Source: Bradyrhizobium sp. OK095
GTDB taxonomy: Bacteria > Pseudomonadota > Alphaproteobacteria > Rhizobiales > Xanthobacteraceae
Assembly (NCBI RefSeq): GCF_900109945.1
Contig: NZ_FOBX01000018.1
Coordinates: 62,001-126,000, forward strand
Direction of reading: 5' to 3'
Length of the DNA: 64,000 nt
Within the stretch, counting starts at the first letter, position 1. Each line of letters begins with the position of its first letter. The position numbers and the translations under genes are program-made. The notes below the pieces were generated by a model that saw only the letters and a program-made list of their open reading frames with translations, did not search any database and was not told the DNA's origin. Below, in pieces: positions 26,117 through 33,604 of the stretch.

Positions 26117-27100
26117 TCATTCTGCGAGGCTGGTCTGCCAGACTGGCGCCGGCACAGGCGCGGCAGACACAACCGACACGCGACCGATCCGCTCGACATA
26201 GAATTTCGTCGCCCAGATCGACGCTGCGGCGAGCGCGATGCCGCCGGCGACGTCGATGAGGTAATGCGCGCCGATCGCCGGCGTTGCCGCGATCATCAAC
26301 AGGCTGAGCGCGGCCGCGATGCCGCCGATGCCGCGCACCGGCCACAGCGCCCACATGTAGAGCACGGCGGATGCTGCGTGAAAGCTCGGAAACGAGACGA
26401 TGCCGGAGAGGAAGAACAGCCGCAGCTCGTGCAGGCTGCCGTCGCGCAGAGCCAGGATATCACGCAACTGCCCGGCATAAACCGCGGGGGTGATCTCGGG
26501 GAAATGCGCCGCCGGCAATTGCAGCCCGTAATAGGTGCCGATCGCCGGCACCATTGCGGAGATCGCGATGGTGACCGCGAGCGCGAGGCTCATCGCGAGC
26601 ATGAACACCTGCAGCCGCACGTAACGCGCGGTCAGTGTCAGCACGACGGGAATGCCGAGCAGTGGCCATTTGATCAGTCCGTAGCCGCGCGCCAAGAGGT
26701 CAGCGAGCCAGGGATGGTCGTTGACGAAACGCATGATCGGCTCGGGATCGAGGCCGAACGCGCGGTCGATCGCGAGCAGCGCGTCGTCCTGGAGCGGCCA
26801 GTTCATCTTGCCCGCGACGTAGCTCAGCGGTCCGACGATGGCGCAGGTGAGAATGACTTGTCCGATGGTGCCGAGCGAGAACACCAGCTTTGGATCGGCA
26901 AGCTCGCCCTTGGCGAGCTGGTGGCGATAGGCGATTGCGATCAGGATCGCTGCGATCGCCAGCGTGATGCCGTAGGCGACGGGCTCGAGGCTCAGACCGG
27001 TTGCGGGCAGGCCAAACGCCAGCAGGCTGCCCATCGCAACGATGGGGAGCCAGTTCAGCTGGAAGAGCTGCCAGGCGGTCCGGGTATCCGTATCGAGCAT
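26117..27100 (-). CDS. PAP2 superfamily membrane phosphatase
   Basis: A 327-residue protein with about seven to eight membrane helices. The C-terminal half carries the PAP2 catalytic motifs: SFPSFHAAS (C2 motif with the His) and AIGAHYLIDVAGG (C3 motif, His and Asp). The first motif (KxxxxxxRP) is not obvious, as in the Aur1/inositol phosphorylceramide synthase-like subgroup of PAP2. Likely substrates are lipid phosphates or lipid-linked diphosphates in the inner membrane; which one cannot be told. It is divergent from a TetR-type regulator gene, with about 270 bases between them. Confidence 0.87.
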   Translation of the reverse strand: MLDTDTRTAWQLFQLNWLPIVAMGSLLAFGLPATGLSLEPVAYGITLAIAAILIAIAYRHQLAKGELADPKLVFSLGTIGQVILTCAIVGPLSYVAGKMNWPLQDDALLAIDRAFGLDPEPIMRFVNDHPWLADLLARGYGLIKWPLLGIPVVLTLTARYVRLQVFMLAMSLALAVTIAISAMVPAIGTYYGLQLPAAHFPEITPAVYAGQLRDILALRDGSLHELRLFFLSGIVSFPSFHAASAVLYMWALWPVRGIGGIAAALSLLMIAATPAIGAHYLIDVAGGIALAAASIWATKFYVERIGRVSVVSAAPVPAPVWQTSLAE

Positions 27101-27370
27101 GCTGCACCAGAGTGGAATCGCAGTACCTCAGCACAGTGGTGGGGTCGCCTTAAAATGGCGGTAACGGCCAGGATCAACCTTTTGCCAATCCGATTGCTGC
27201 AATTTGAATGATTGGCGCGCCACGCCTCTTTACCGTGACGTTTCACGCATTTGCTTCTTGTCATCACCTCTGAATAGTTGTTCAGTCCTTGCGGGCGATT
27301 TGCAGCGAAATCAGTGACTAAGCGTTCGGCCGCAGGGCGTGTGGCTAGCGTGTGGGACAGGAAGCGCGCC

Positions 27371-28051
27371 ATGGTTTATCGGCGGACGCATCAAGTGGTT
27401 AAGCGCCTCGCGGCCCGGCGCAGTGCGATACTGGCGGCGGCGCGGGAGGCAGCGGCGGAAGGCGGCATGGCGGCGGTGCAGATCGCGCCGGTCGCGGTCC
27501 GCGCCAATGTCGCGGCGGGCACCGTCTATCGCTACTTCCCGTCTAAGGCCGAGCTGATCTCCGAATTGATTGCCGAGGTCTCTCGCGACGAGCTCGCGGC
27601 GATCCGCCGGGCGGCCGATGCAGCGCCCGGTCCGTCCTCGGCGCTGGCGGCCGCGGTCACCACCGTGGCGGTCCATACCCTGTCGCAGCGCAGGCTGGCC
27701 TGGGGCATTTTGGCCGAGCCTGTCGATGTCGATGTCAGTGCCTCCAGGCTCGCCAGCCGGCGCGAGATCGCCGGCGAGATGGCCGGGCGGATCGACGCCG
27801 CCGTACGCGCCGGTCATTTGCCGGCGCAGGACACCGCGCTTGCCGCCACTGCGCTACTCGGCGCGCTGCATGAGTCGCTGGTCGGGCCGCTCGCACCGGA
27901 CAATCTCGACGATACCGCCCGGATGCGCGATGCCGTCCAGACCGTGACCCTGCTGGCGCTGCGCGCCGTCGGCGTCATGGACGCCCGCGCCCGGGGTCTG
28001 GTGGTGCAGCAGACGCTGCTGCCGACCGTGAAAGCGTTGGTCGGAGCTTAA
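27371..28051 (+). CDS. TetR family transcriptional regulator
   Basis: A 226-residue regulator. The N-terminal DNA-binding domain (about residues 10-60) reads RLAARRSAILAAAREAAAEGGMAAVQIAPVAVRANVAAGTVYRYFPSKAELISELIAEV; the turn VAAGTVYRYFPSKAEL is canonical. The ligand domain includes RRLAWGILAEPVDVDV. The ATG at 27371 is taken; an upstream in-frame extension is possible. Its divergent neighbour, the PAP2 gene, is a candidate target, but I see no shared operator in the 270 bases between them. Confidence 0.87.
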   Translation: MVYRRTHQVVKRLAARRSAILAAAREAAAEGGMAAVQIAPVAVRANVAAGTVYRYFPSKAELISELIAEVSRDELAAIRRAADAAPGPSSALAAAVTTVAVHTLSQRRLAWGILAEPVDVDVSASRLASRREIAGEMAGRIDAAVRAGHLPAQDTALAATALLGALHESLVGPLAPDNLDDTARMRDAVQTVTLLALRAVGVMDARARGLVVQQTLLPTVKALVGA

Positions 28052-28081
28052 AAGCAGGGCGCGGTCGAGGCTGAGACCTGA

Positions 28082-28114
28082 TTACGCTCAGGTCATTGCC
28101 TGAGCGCAACTTTT
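28082..28114 (+). terminator. Terminator after the TetR regulator
   Basis: TTACGCTCAGG (28082-28092) pairs with CCTGAGCGCAA (28099-28109) with one mismatch, loop TCATTG, then CTTTT. It stands between the convergent tetR and pyk genes. Confidence 0.75.
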
Positions 28115-28200
28115 CGACAAACCGCAGCATTCTCGCCGGACCAGCCGGCTACTGTGCATGGGGTTGTTTTCGACATTTTTGTTTGTCGAGGTCCGGCGCC

Positions 28201-29637
28201 TTAAATATTCGCGTCGCCCTCGGGGCCGACCGAAGCAATGCGCAGCATGTTGGTGGTGCCGGGTATGCCGAGCGGCACGCCGGCGACGATGATCACGCGC
28301 TGACCGGCGCGGACAAAACCGTCCCGGAATGCGATCTGGCCGGCGCGGCTCACCATGTCGTCCTGGTCGCGCGCGTCTTCGGCCACCACGCAATGCACGC
28401 CCCAGACCACGGCGAGCCGGCGTCCGGCCTGAATGTTCGGCGTGATCGCCACGATCGGCGGTTTCGGCCGTTCGCGTGCGACGCGCGCGGCGGTCGAGCC
28501 CGAGCTGGTCCAGCAGATCAGGGCGGGCAGGTCGAGCGTTTCGGCGACCTGTCGCGCGGCGTCGGCGATAGCGTCGCCGGCGGTCGCTTCCGGCGCCGGG
28601 CGCTGAGCGGTGAGCACAGAACGATAGATCGGGTCGCGTTCGACCTCTTCGCCGATGCGGTTCATGGTCGAGACTGCCTCGACCGGGAATTTGCCGGCCG
28701 CAGATTCCGCTGACAGCATGATGGCGTCGGCGCCTTCGTAGACGGCGGTGGCAACGTCGGAGACTTCGGCGCGGGTCGGCACCGGCGACTGGATCATCGA
28801 TTCCAGCATCTGGGTTGCGATCACCACCGGCTTGCCGGCGCGTCGCGCCATCCGCGTCATCTGTTTTTGCAGGCTCGGCACGCGCTCCAGCGGCAGCTCG
28901 ACACCGAGGTCGCCGCGCGCCACCATCAGCGCGTCGGAGGCCTCGAGGATCTCGGCGAGGCGGTCGATCGCCTGCGGCTTCTCGATCTTGGCCATCACCG
29001 CGGCGCGGCCGCGGATCATCTTCTTGGCTTCGATCACGTCGTCGGCGCGCTGCACGAACGACAATGCGATCCAGTCGACGCCGGTCACCAGCGCCGCTTC
29101 GAGATCGGCGCGGTCCTTCGGCGTCATCGCCGAGACCGGCAGATCAGTGTCGGGCAGGCTGACGCCCTTGCGGTCGGACATCCGTCCGCCGACCACGACA
29201 CGCGTCACCGCGTGCTCCTTGGTGGTCTCCTCCGCGATCAGCCGTACCTTGCCGTCGTCGAGCAGCAGCGAGTGGCCGGGCCGCAGCGCAGCCAGGATCT
29301 CCGGATGCGGGAGATTGACGCGATTGGCATCGCCCGGCGTCTTGTCGGAATCGAGTGTAAATACCTGGCCGTTCTGGAGCTGCACCGCACCCTCGGCGAA
29401 CGCGCCGAGCCGTAGCTTGGGGCCCTGCAGATCGACCAGGATGCCGATCGGCCGGCCGTAGCTCGACTCGACATTGCGGATCGTCGCGACCAGCTCCCGC
29501 ATCTTGTCATGCGGGGTGTGGCTCATGTTGATGCGGAATACGTCGGCGCCGGCCTCGAACAGGCGGCGGATCATCGCGAGGTCCGAGGAAGCGGGTCCGA
29601 GGGTCGCGAGAATCTTGATACGGCGAAGACGCCTCAT
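28201..29637 (-). CDS. pyk: Pyruvate kinase
   Basis: A 478-residue enzyme that makes ATP and pyruvate from phosphoenolpyruvate and ADP in the last step of glycolysis. Active-site signatures are complete: KILATLGPASSD near the N-terminus, FRINMSH, MAKIEKPQAI (catalytic Lys), ALMVARGDLGVELP (metal site) and VIATQMLESMI. The C-terminal domain is of the usual length, and ICWTSSGSTAARVARERPKPPIVAITP fits the allosteric region. The start overlaps the stop of the upstream DUF1036 gene as ATGA, so the two are translated together. Confidence 0.97.
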   Translation of the reverse strand: MRRLRRIKILATLGPASSDLAMIRRLFEAGADVFRINMSHTPHDKMRELVATIRNVESSYGRPIGILVDLQGPKLRLGAFAEGAVQLQNGQVFTLDSDKTPGDANRVNLPHPEILAALRPGHSLLLDDGKVRLIAEETTKEHAVTRVVVGGRMSDRKGVSLPDTDLPVSAMTPKDRADLEAALVTGVDWIALSFVQRADDVIEAKKMIRGRAAVMAKIEKPQAIDRLAEILEASDALMVARGDLGVELPLERVPSLQKQMTRMARRAGKPVVIATQMLESMIQSPVPTRAEVSDVATAVYEGADAIMLSAESAAGKFPVEAVSTMNRIGEEVERDPIYRSVLTAQRPAPEATAGDAIADAARQVAETLDLPALICWTSSGSTAARVARERPKPPIVAITPNIQAGRRLAVVWGVHCVVAEDARDQDDMVSRAGQIAFRDGFVRAGQRVIIVAGVPLGIPGTTNMLRIASVGPEGDANI

Positions 29638-30230
29638 GGCTTATTTCCAGATGGTGGCGAGGGAACTGGCGGGAGGCCAGGCGCGGGGGGCGTACCACCG
29701 GGCGGACCATTGGGCAAACCCGGAACGCCGCCACCAGGGCCGACAGGGCCGGGCATGCCGGGCACGCGCTGCTGCTGCGACGGCTGCTCGTTGGCATCGG
29801 TGAGCTGCACCGTCCAGGCGCGCTGCTCGCCGGTATCGACCTCGAAATAGCCGGTCCGGTCATAGCCGCGCGCGAGGCAATCCTCGGTGCCGCGGATGGT
29901 GAATTCCTTGTCGCGCGAGCACATGAAGGCCTGGCCCGACCATTCGCCGCCGCGGTCATAGTCGATCGCGTAGATGTAATAATAGCGCGCGACCAGCGTT
30001 CCCCGCAGCAGGGTCTCGCAGGAGCGGGACGAGATGTTCCACCAGCCCTCGGTGGTCCAGCCCTCGGCGTCCTTGTAGCCGAGCGCAATGCCGACCCGGC
30101 TCGATGTGTTGTTGCAGAGCCGGAAATCGGCGGCGGCGGGGCTCGCCCACAGGCACAGCAGGGCAATCGCCAGCACCGGGACCAACCGGGCGAGCAGGCG
30201 AAGGGGGAAACGGGGAGATTCGGCGATCAT
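29634..30230 (-). CDS. DUF1036 secreted protein
   Basis: A 198-residue exported protein. The signal peptide (RLVPVLAIALLCLWASPAAADF) leads into a DUF1036 domain (about residues 35-145), with LCNNTSSRVGIALGYKD, EGWWNISSRSCETLL, YYYIYAIDYDRGG and four Cys that could pair. The tail is Pro/Gly-rich (about residues 155-198) and probably unstructured. The function is unknown. Its stop overlaps the pyk start (ATGA), giving translational coupling of an exported protein with a central metabolic enzyme. The ATG at 30230 gives a clean signal peptide; longer upstream frames do not. Confidence 0.85.
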   Translation of the reverse strand: MIAESPRFPLRLLARLVPVLAIALLCLWASPAAADFRLCNNTSSRVGIALGYKDAEGWTTEGWWNISSRSCETLLRGTLVARYYYIYAIDYDRGGEWSGQAFMCSRDKEFTIRGTEDCLARGYDRTGYFEVDTGEQRAWTVQLTDANEQPSQQQRVPGMPGPVGPGGGVPGLPNGPPGGTPPAPGLPPVPSPPSGNKP

Positions 30231-30410
30231 TGTCGCGGAACGTATACCAGATGATTGACGATTTGGCGTAGGGCCCGGGGGGAACCGCCCCGAAGCCGGG
30301 CTTTGGCCCGTTTGCGCCGCGATATGGCAAAATCTGTGACAGGACCCCACCTGATCCCGTAAGGGTGACGATTTCAGGGGTCGCCAAAAGGGCAGTCAAG
30401 GGATCCAGCC

Positions 30411-30716
30411 ATGGCCATCGACGACAAAACCAGAACGGAGCTCGAGGCGGCCGCTTTCCGGCGCCTGGTCGACCATTTGCGGGAGCGAACGGACGTCCAG
30501 AACATCGACATGATGAATCTCGCGGGCTTCTGCCGCAATTGCCTGTCCAACTGGCTCAAGGACGCCGCCGACGCGCAAGGCGTCGTCTTGAGCAAGGACG
30601 AGAGCCGCGAGGCCGTCTACGGCATGCCCTACGAGACCTGGAAATCGAAGCACCAGGGCACGGCCACGCCGGAGCAGATCGAGGCGATGAAGAAGGTCCA
30701 TCCCCACGGGCACTGA
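30411..30716 (+). CDS. DUF1244 family protein
   Basis: A 101-residue cytoplasmic protein of the DUF1244 family, a small all-helical group. The conserved core DMMNLAGFCRNCLSNWLKDAA, which contains a CxxC pair (FCRNC), is followed by GMPYETWKSKHQG and a His-rich end (KKVHPHGH). The CxxC and His residues suggest metal or redox chemistry, but no activity is known to me. It is divergent from DUF1036-pyk, with 180 bases between starts. This neighbourhood is frequent in rhizobia. Confidence 0.87.
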   Translation: MAIDDKTRTELEAAAFRRLVDHLRERTDVQNIDMMNLAGFCRNCLSNWLKDAADAQGVVLSKDESREAVYGMPYETWKSKHQGTATPEQIEAMKKVHPHGH

Positions 30717-30901
30717 GCGCGCCCCCTTGAGTCGCACCACACAACAGCTTTCTTCGCCTCCCCGCAGGAAGGTGTGGGCGCGCTGTGGACGAGCGCGATG
30801 CTTGCTTGAACGCGAGGGACGCCAACCCTAAGGGTTCTGCAGCACGCGCGGTGAGGATGCCGGCGTCACCTCGTTTTGCCAGTTCCATTTGGAGTACCAA
30901 G

Positions 30902-31174
30902 ATGGCCACCACCGCCGCCGTCCGCGACGACGAGCCCGCGACGAAATTTGCCAAGGACCAGCTCAAATCCATCATCGAGCGCATCGAGCGGCTGGAGGAA
31001 GAGAAGAAGGCGATCTCCGACGACATCCGCGACGTCTTCGCCGAGGCCAAGGGCAACGGCTACGACGTCAAGGCGCTGCGCACCATCGTGCGCATGCGCA
31101 AGCAGGACCCGAACGAGCGCGCCGAGGCCGAGACCATTCTCGAGACCTACATGCAGGCGCTGGGCATGCTCTGA
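30902..31174 (+). CDS. gapR: GapR-like nucleoid-associated protein (DUF2312)
   Basis: A 90-residue helical protein of the DUF2312/GapR family. In Caulobacter, GapR binds over-twisted DNA ahead of replication forks and transcribing polymerase and stimulates topoisomerases. The family core is intact: KFAKDQLKSIIERIERLEEEKKAI, DIRDVFAEAKGNGYDVKALRTIVRMRKQDPNERAEAETILETYMQALGM, that is, an N-terminal coiled coil followed by two basic helices. GGAG precedes the ATG by about nine bases. The start at 30902 matches the family N-terminus; an upstream in-frame extension is not conserved-looking. Confidence 0.92.
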   Translation: MATTAAVRDDEPATKFAKDQLKSIIERIERLEEEKKAISDDIRDVFAEAKGNGYDVKALRTIVRMRKQDPNERAEAETILETYMQALGML

Positions 31175-31201
31175 GGCGTTCGCGCCTCAGACACCGCTGC
31201 C

Positions 31202-31237
31202 GTAGCCCGGATTATGCTTGCGCTCCATCCGGGCTAC
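31202..31237. repeat. GTAGCCCGGAT hairpin repeat
   Basis: GTAGCCCGGAT (31202-31212) and ATCCGGGCTAC (31227-31237) are perfect complements. This is a very common dispersed hairpin of Bradyrhizobium. It lies between gapR and the DUF1801 gene; without a T-run it is not a classical terminator. Confidence 0.75.
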
Positions 31238-31264
31238 AAATCCGTGGTGTGAACGGAGACCGCC

Positions 31265-31690
31265 GTGACTGCGCCAAAGCCGCCGCGCGAGGTGAGCCGT
31301 GCGTTCGACGCCCTGCCGGCGCCGATGAGCAAGCGGCTGCTTCAGGTGCGCGACCTGATCTTCGCGACCGCAGCTGCGCATGACGATGTCGGTGAACTCA
31401 CCGAGACCCTGAAATGGGGCGAGCCCGCTTATTTGACCGACGAGACCGGCAGCGGCTCGACGATCCGGCTCGGCCGCCTCAAGGACTCCGAGCACGCCGC
31501 TATTCTCTTCAACTGCAAGACGACGCTGGTCGATACCTTCCGCGAGCGCTTTCCCGATCAGTTCGAATATCGGCAGACCCGGGCATTGCTATTGCCGGTG
31601 GCGGGCAAGCTGCCGAAGCGTGAGCTATCGGTCTGCCTGTCGTTGGCGCTGAAATATCATCTGGAACGGCGCCGGAGGCGCTCGGCGTAA
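31265..31690 (+). CDS. DUF1801 domain protein
   Basis: A 141-residue protein of the DUF1801 (YdhG-like) family, a small alpha/beta domain related to the frataxin-like iron-binding and stress-linked YdhG proteins. Recognised features are RLLQVRDLIFATAAAH, ETLKWGEPAYL and the central strand IRLGRLKDSEHAAILFNCKTTLVDTFRERFP. The function is not known. It uses a GTG start with GGAG about six bases before. It converges on the M15-like peptidase gene, with only nine bases between stops. Confidence 0.85.
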   Translation: MTAPKPPREVSRAFDALPAPMSKRLLQVRDLIFATAAAHDDVGELTETLKWGEPAYLTDETGSGSTIRLGRLKDSEHAAILFNCKTTLVDTFRERFPDQFEYRQTRALLLPVAGKLPKRELSVCLSLALKYHLERRRRRSA

Positions 31691-31699
31691 GTTTCAGAG

Positions 31700-33331
31700 T
31701 CAGTGCAGCGCCGCCGTGCGCACGACGAAGGACGACGTCTGGAGCTTCGCCGTCGCGCTGCCCGAAAAACTGTCGCAGGACAGGCCCTGCATCGGATCGT
31801 CGGTGAAGCCCATCGCGACAACGGCCTGCGGCTTGACGAAATAGCCACGCAGTGTCGCCATGTCGAGTTCGCCCATCAGCGTGACCGACATCGCGCGGCT
31901 GGCGCTCGGCGACAGCATCACGATCTTCAGCCAGATGCTGCCGCCCTTGGCCGCGGACAGCCGGGTCGCCGTCGCGATCATGCCATCGGTGCTCTTGCCG
32001 ACCACACTGTTGATCTCGGTCGCGGGCGCGAGGTTGCGTGCGGCGGAGGCGGGACGGGCTGAGCGCGGGATCGGCGCGGAGGCGGCGACCACATTGGCGC
32101 GATCGACGGGGGAGGCGGCCGGCGCGTAAGCCAGCGCCTGAAGCGTTGCGTTGGAGACGCTCGCGGTCGGTTGCGGATCGGTGGCGGCGGCAAGGGCTTG
32201 GCGCGCCTTCAGCGCTGCGATCTGCGCGGGCGTCGCCTGCTGCGGCGTGGCCGGGGCATCCCAGAAGCCGCGAGCATTGATGATGTCGGCCGGGGTCTCA
32301 GGCTTGCCGGCGGCCGGCTTGTCAGCCACGGGCGCGGGCTTCGGCCTTGGCGGCGCAACGAGCTGCGCATCGGCGGAAGCGAGCTGGATCGCGGCGGCAA
32401 CTGACGGCTTGGCGCGGGGCGTGGGTACCGGATCGGCGGGCTTTGTTTCGACAGGCTTGGCTGCGGCGGCGACCACGGTTGGCGCGACAGGCTTGGCGGC
32501 CGGGGCGGGCGCGCCTTCGTCATCCTCGTCGCTGCTCGTGGCTGCCGGAGCCGGCTTGCCCTTGAACAAGGCGGCGAAGAAGCTCGGCTTGCTGCCGGCA
32601 TCGTCGCCATCGCCGCGGCGTTCGATGTCGGCCTTGGCGAGCTCATAACCTTTGAGCGGGGTGCCGTCGGTCGGGACATGCACCGTGCGGCCGTCCGGGA
32701 ACACGCGAGCGAGCTGGTCATGCGTCATGCGCGGCCAGTGCCGGATGCTGCCGGTATCGAGATGCACGAAGGGCGAGCCGGAGGTCGGATAGAAGCCGAC
32801 GCCGCCGCGCTGCAGGCGCAGGCCGGCGAAGCGGATCTGCTCCAGCGGCACGCCCGGAATGTGGAAGTCCATCGCATGTCCCAGCATGTGCTGGCTGAAG
32901 CGCGCCACACCCGAGGAGCGGCGGCGGAGCATGGCGTTGGTGGCGGGGGAGCGATAGGAGGAGATGATCTGGATCGGCTGCTTGCCGTCGACGTCGCGAT
33001 AGACTTCCCAGAGGATGTCGAACAGGTGACGGTCCATGACCGTCTCGTCCTGGGTGCGCCAGTCGCGCAGGAAGTGGTTGAGCTGCTTCAGCGCGGCTTC
33101 GTCGTAGCGGCCATCACGCTTGAAAGTGACGGTGAGATCTTCGCCGGAATGGGTGTGGTGGAAGGAGAGCGTCTTGGTCTCGTTCAGCGCGGCGGCGTTA
33201 TGGACTGAGCCCGCGGCAGCAAGCAGCAATACGGACGCGAGGCCGATCCTGGAACCGACCTTCACTCCCGCATGGGACAACGACAGCACAGATAATTGGC
33301 GTGCGAGACCAGTCAGCACGTTAGAGCCCAC
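31700..33331 (-). CDS. DUF882 / M15-like murein peptidase with long Pro/Ala-rich tail
   Basis: A 543-residue exported protein. After a signal segment (IGLASVLLLAAAGSVHNAAA) comes a DUF882 domain (about residues 50-220), related to the zinc D,D-/L,D-carboxypeptidases YcbK/MepK. The metal ligands appear in FSQHMLGHAMDFHIPG (His and Asp) and FVHLDTGSIRHW (His). A long low-complexity region (about 240-420) rich in Ala, Pro and Lys follows, then a C-terminal domain (about 440-543) that I do not recognise. It probably trims peptidoglycan cross-links. The start is uncertain: GTG at 33331 or GTG at 33319, neither with a strong ribosome site. Confidence 0.83.
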   Translation of the reverse strand: MGSNVLTGLARQLSVLSLSHAGVKVGSRIGLASVLLLAAAGSVHNAAALNETKTLSFHHTHSGEDLTVTFKRDGRYDEAALKQLNHFLRDWRTQDETVMDRHLFDILWEVYRDVDGKQPIQIISSYRSPATNAMLRRRSSGVARFSQHMLGHAMDFHIPGVPLEQIRFAGLRLQRGGVGFYPTSGSPFVHLDTGSIRHWPRMTHDQLARVFPDGRTVHVPTDGTPLKGYELAKADIERRGDGDDAGSKPSFFAALFKGKPAPAATSSDEDDEGAPAPAAKPVAPTVVAAAAKPVETKPADPVPTPRAKPSVAAAIQLASADAQLVAPPRPKPAPVADKPAAGKPETPADIINARGFWDAPATPQQATPAQIAALKARQALAAATDPQPTASVSNATLQALAYAPAASPVDRANVVAASAPIPRSARPASAARNLAPATEINSVVGKSTDGMIATATRLSAAKGGSIWLKIVMLSPSASRAMSVTLMGELDMATLRGYFVKPQAVVAMGFTDDPMQGLSCDSFSGSATAKLQTSSFVVRTAALH

Positions 33332-33531
33332 CCAGTCGACCAGCGTTCAAAATGGACTCTCCCGCCAACCCCGTTAGCGCGCGAAAGAGGGTGAACGCTT
33401 TCTTAAAGCGAGAAGGTTAATCCGAACTTACCTTCCCGCCCCCAAAACCAAGCCAGAATACAAACCTAAACGCTTGAGTGTGGCGAAAAAACGCCCGCTG
33501 CCCGAGATCGGGTGGAGAATGGTTAACGTTA

Positions 33532-33560
33532 AGCGACCCCATCCAGGGGATGAGGTCGCT
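33532..33560 (-). terminator. Hairpin downstream of the L,D-transpeptidase gene
   Basis: AGCGACCCCATCC (33532-33544) and GGATGAGGTCGCT (33548-33560) pair with one mismatch. It lies 45 bases past the stop of the leftward transpeptidase gene. The T-rich tract is better on the other strand (GATTTTATT), so the direction is uncertain. Confidence 0.45.
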
Positions 33561-33604
33561 GATTTTATTGCAGAATTCTAGAAATTGAGACGCTGGGCCG
33601 AGTC

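Noticed and set aside
26006..27211. 401-codon forward frame over the PAP2 gene
   Set aside because: The reverse gene has PSFH and HxxxD PAP2 motifs and membrane helices; the forward product is charged, Gln/Arg-rich and unlike a protein.
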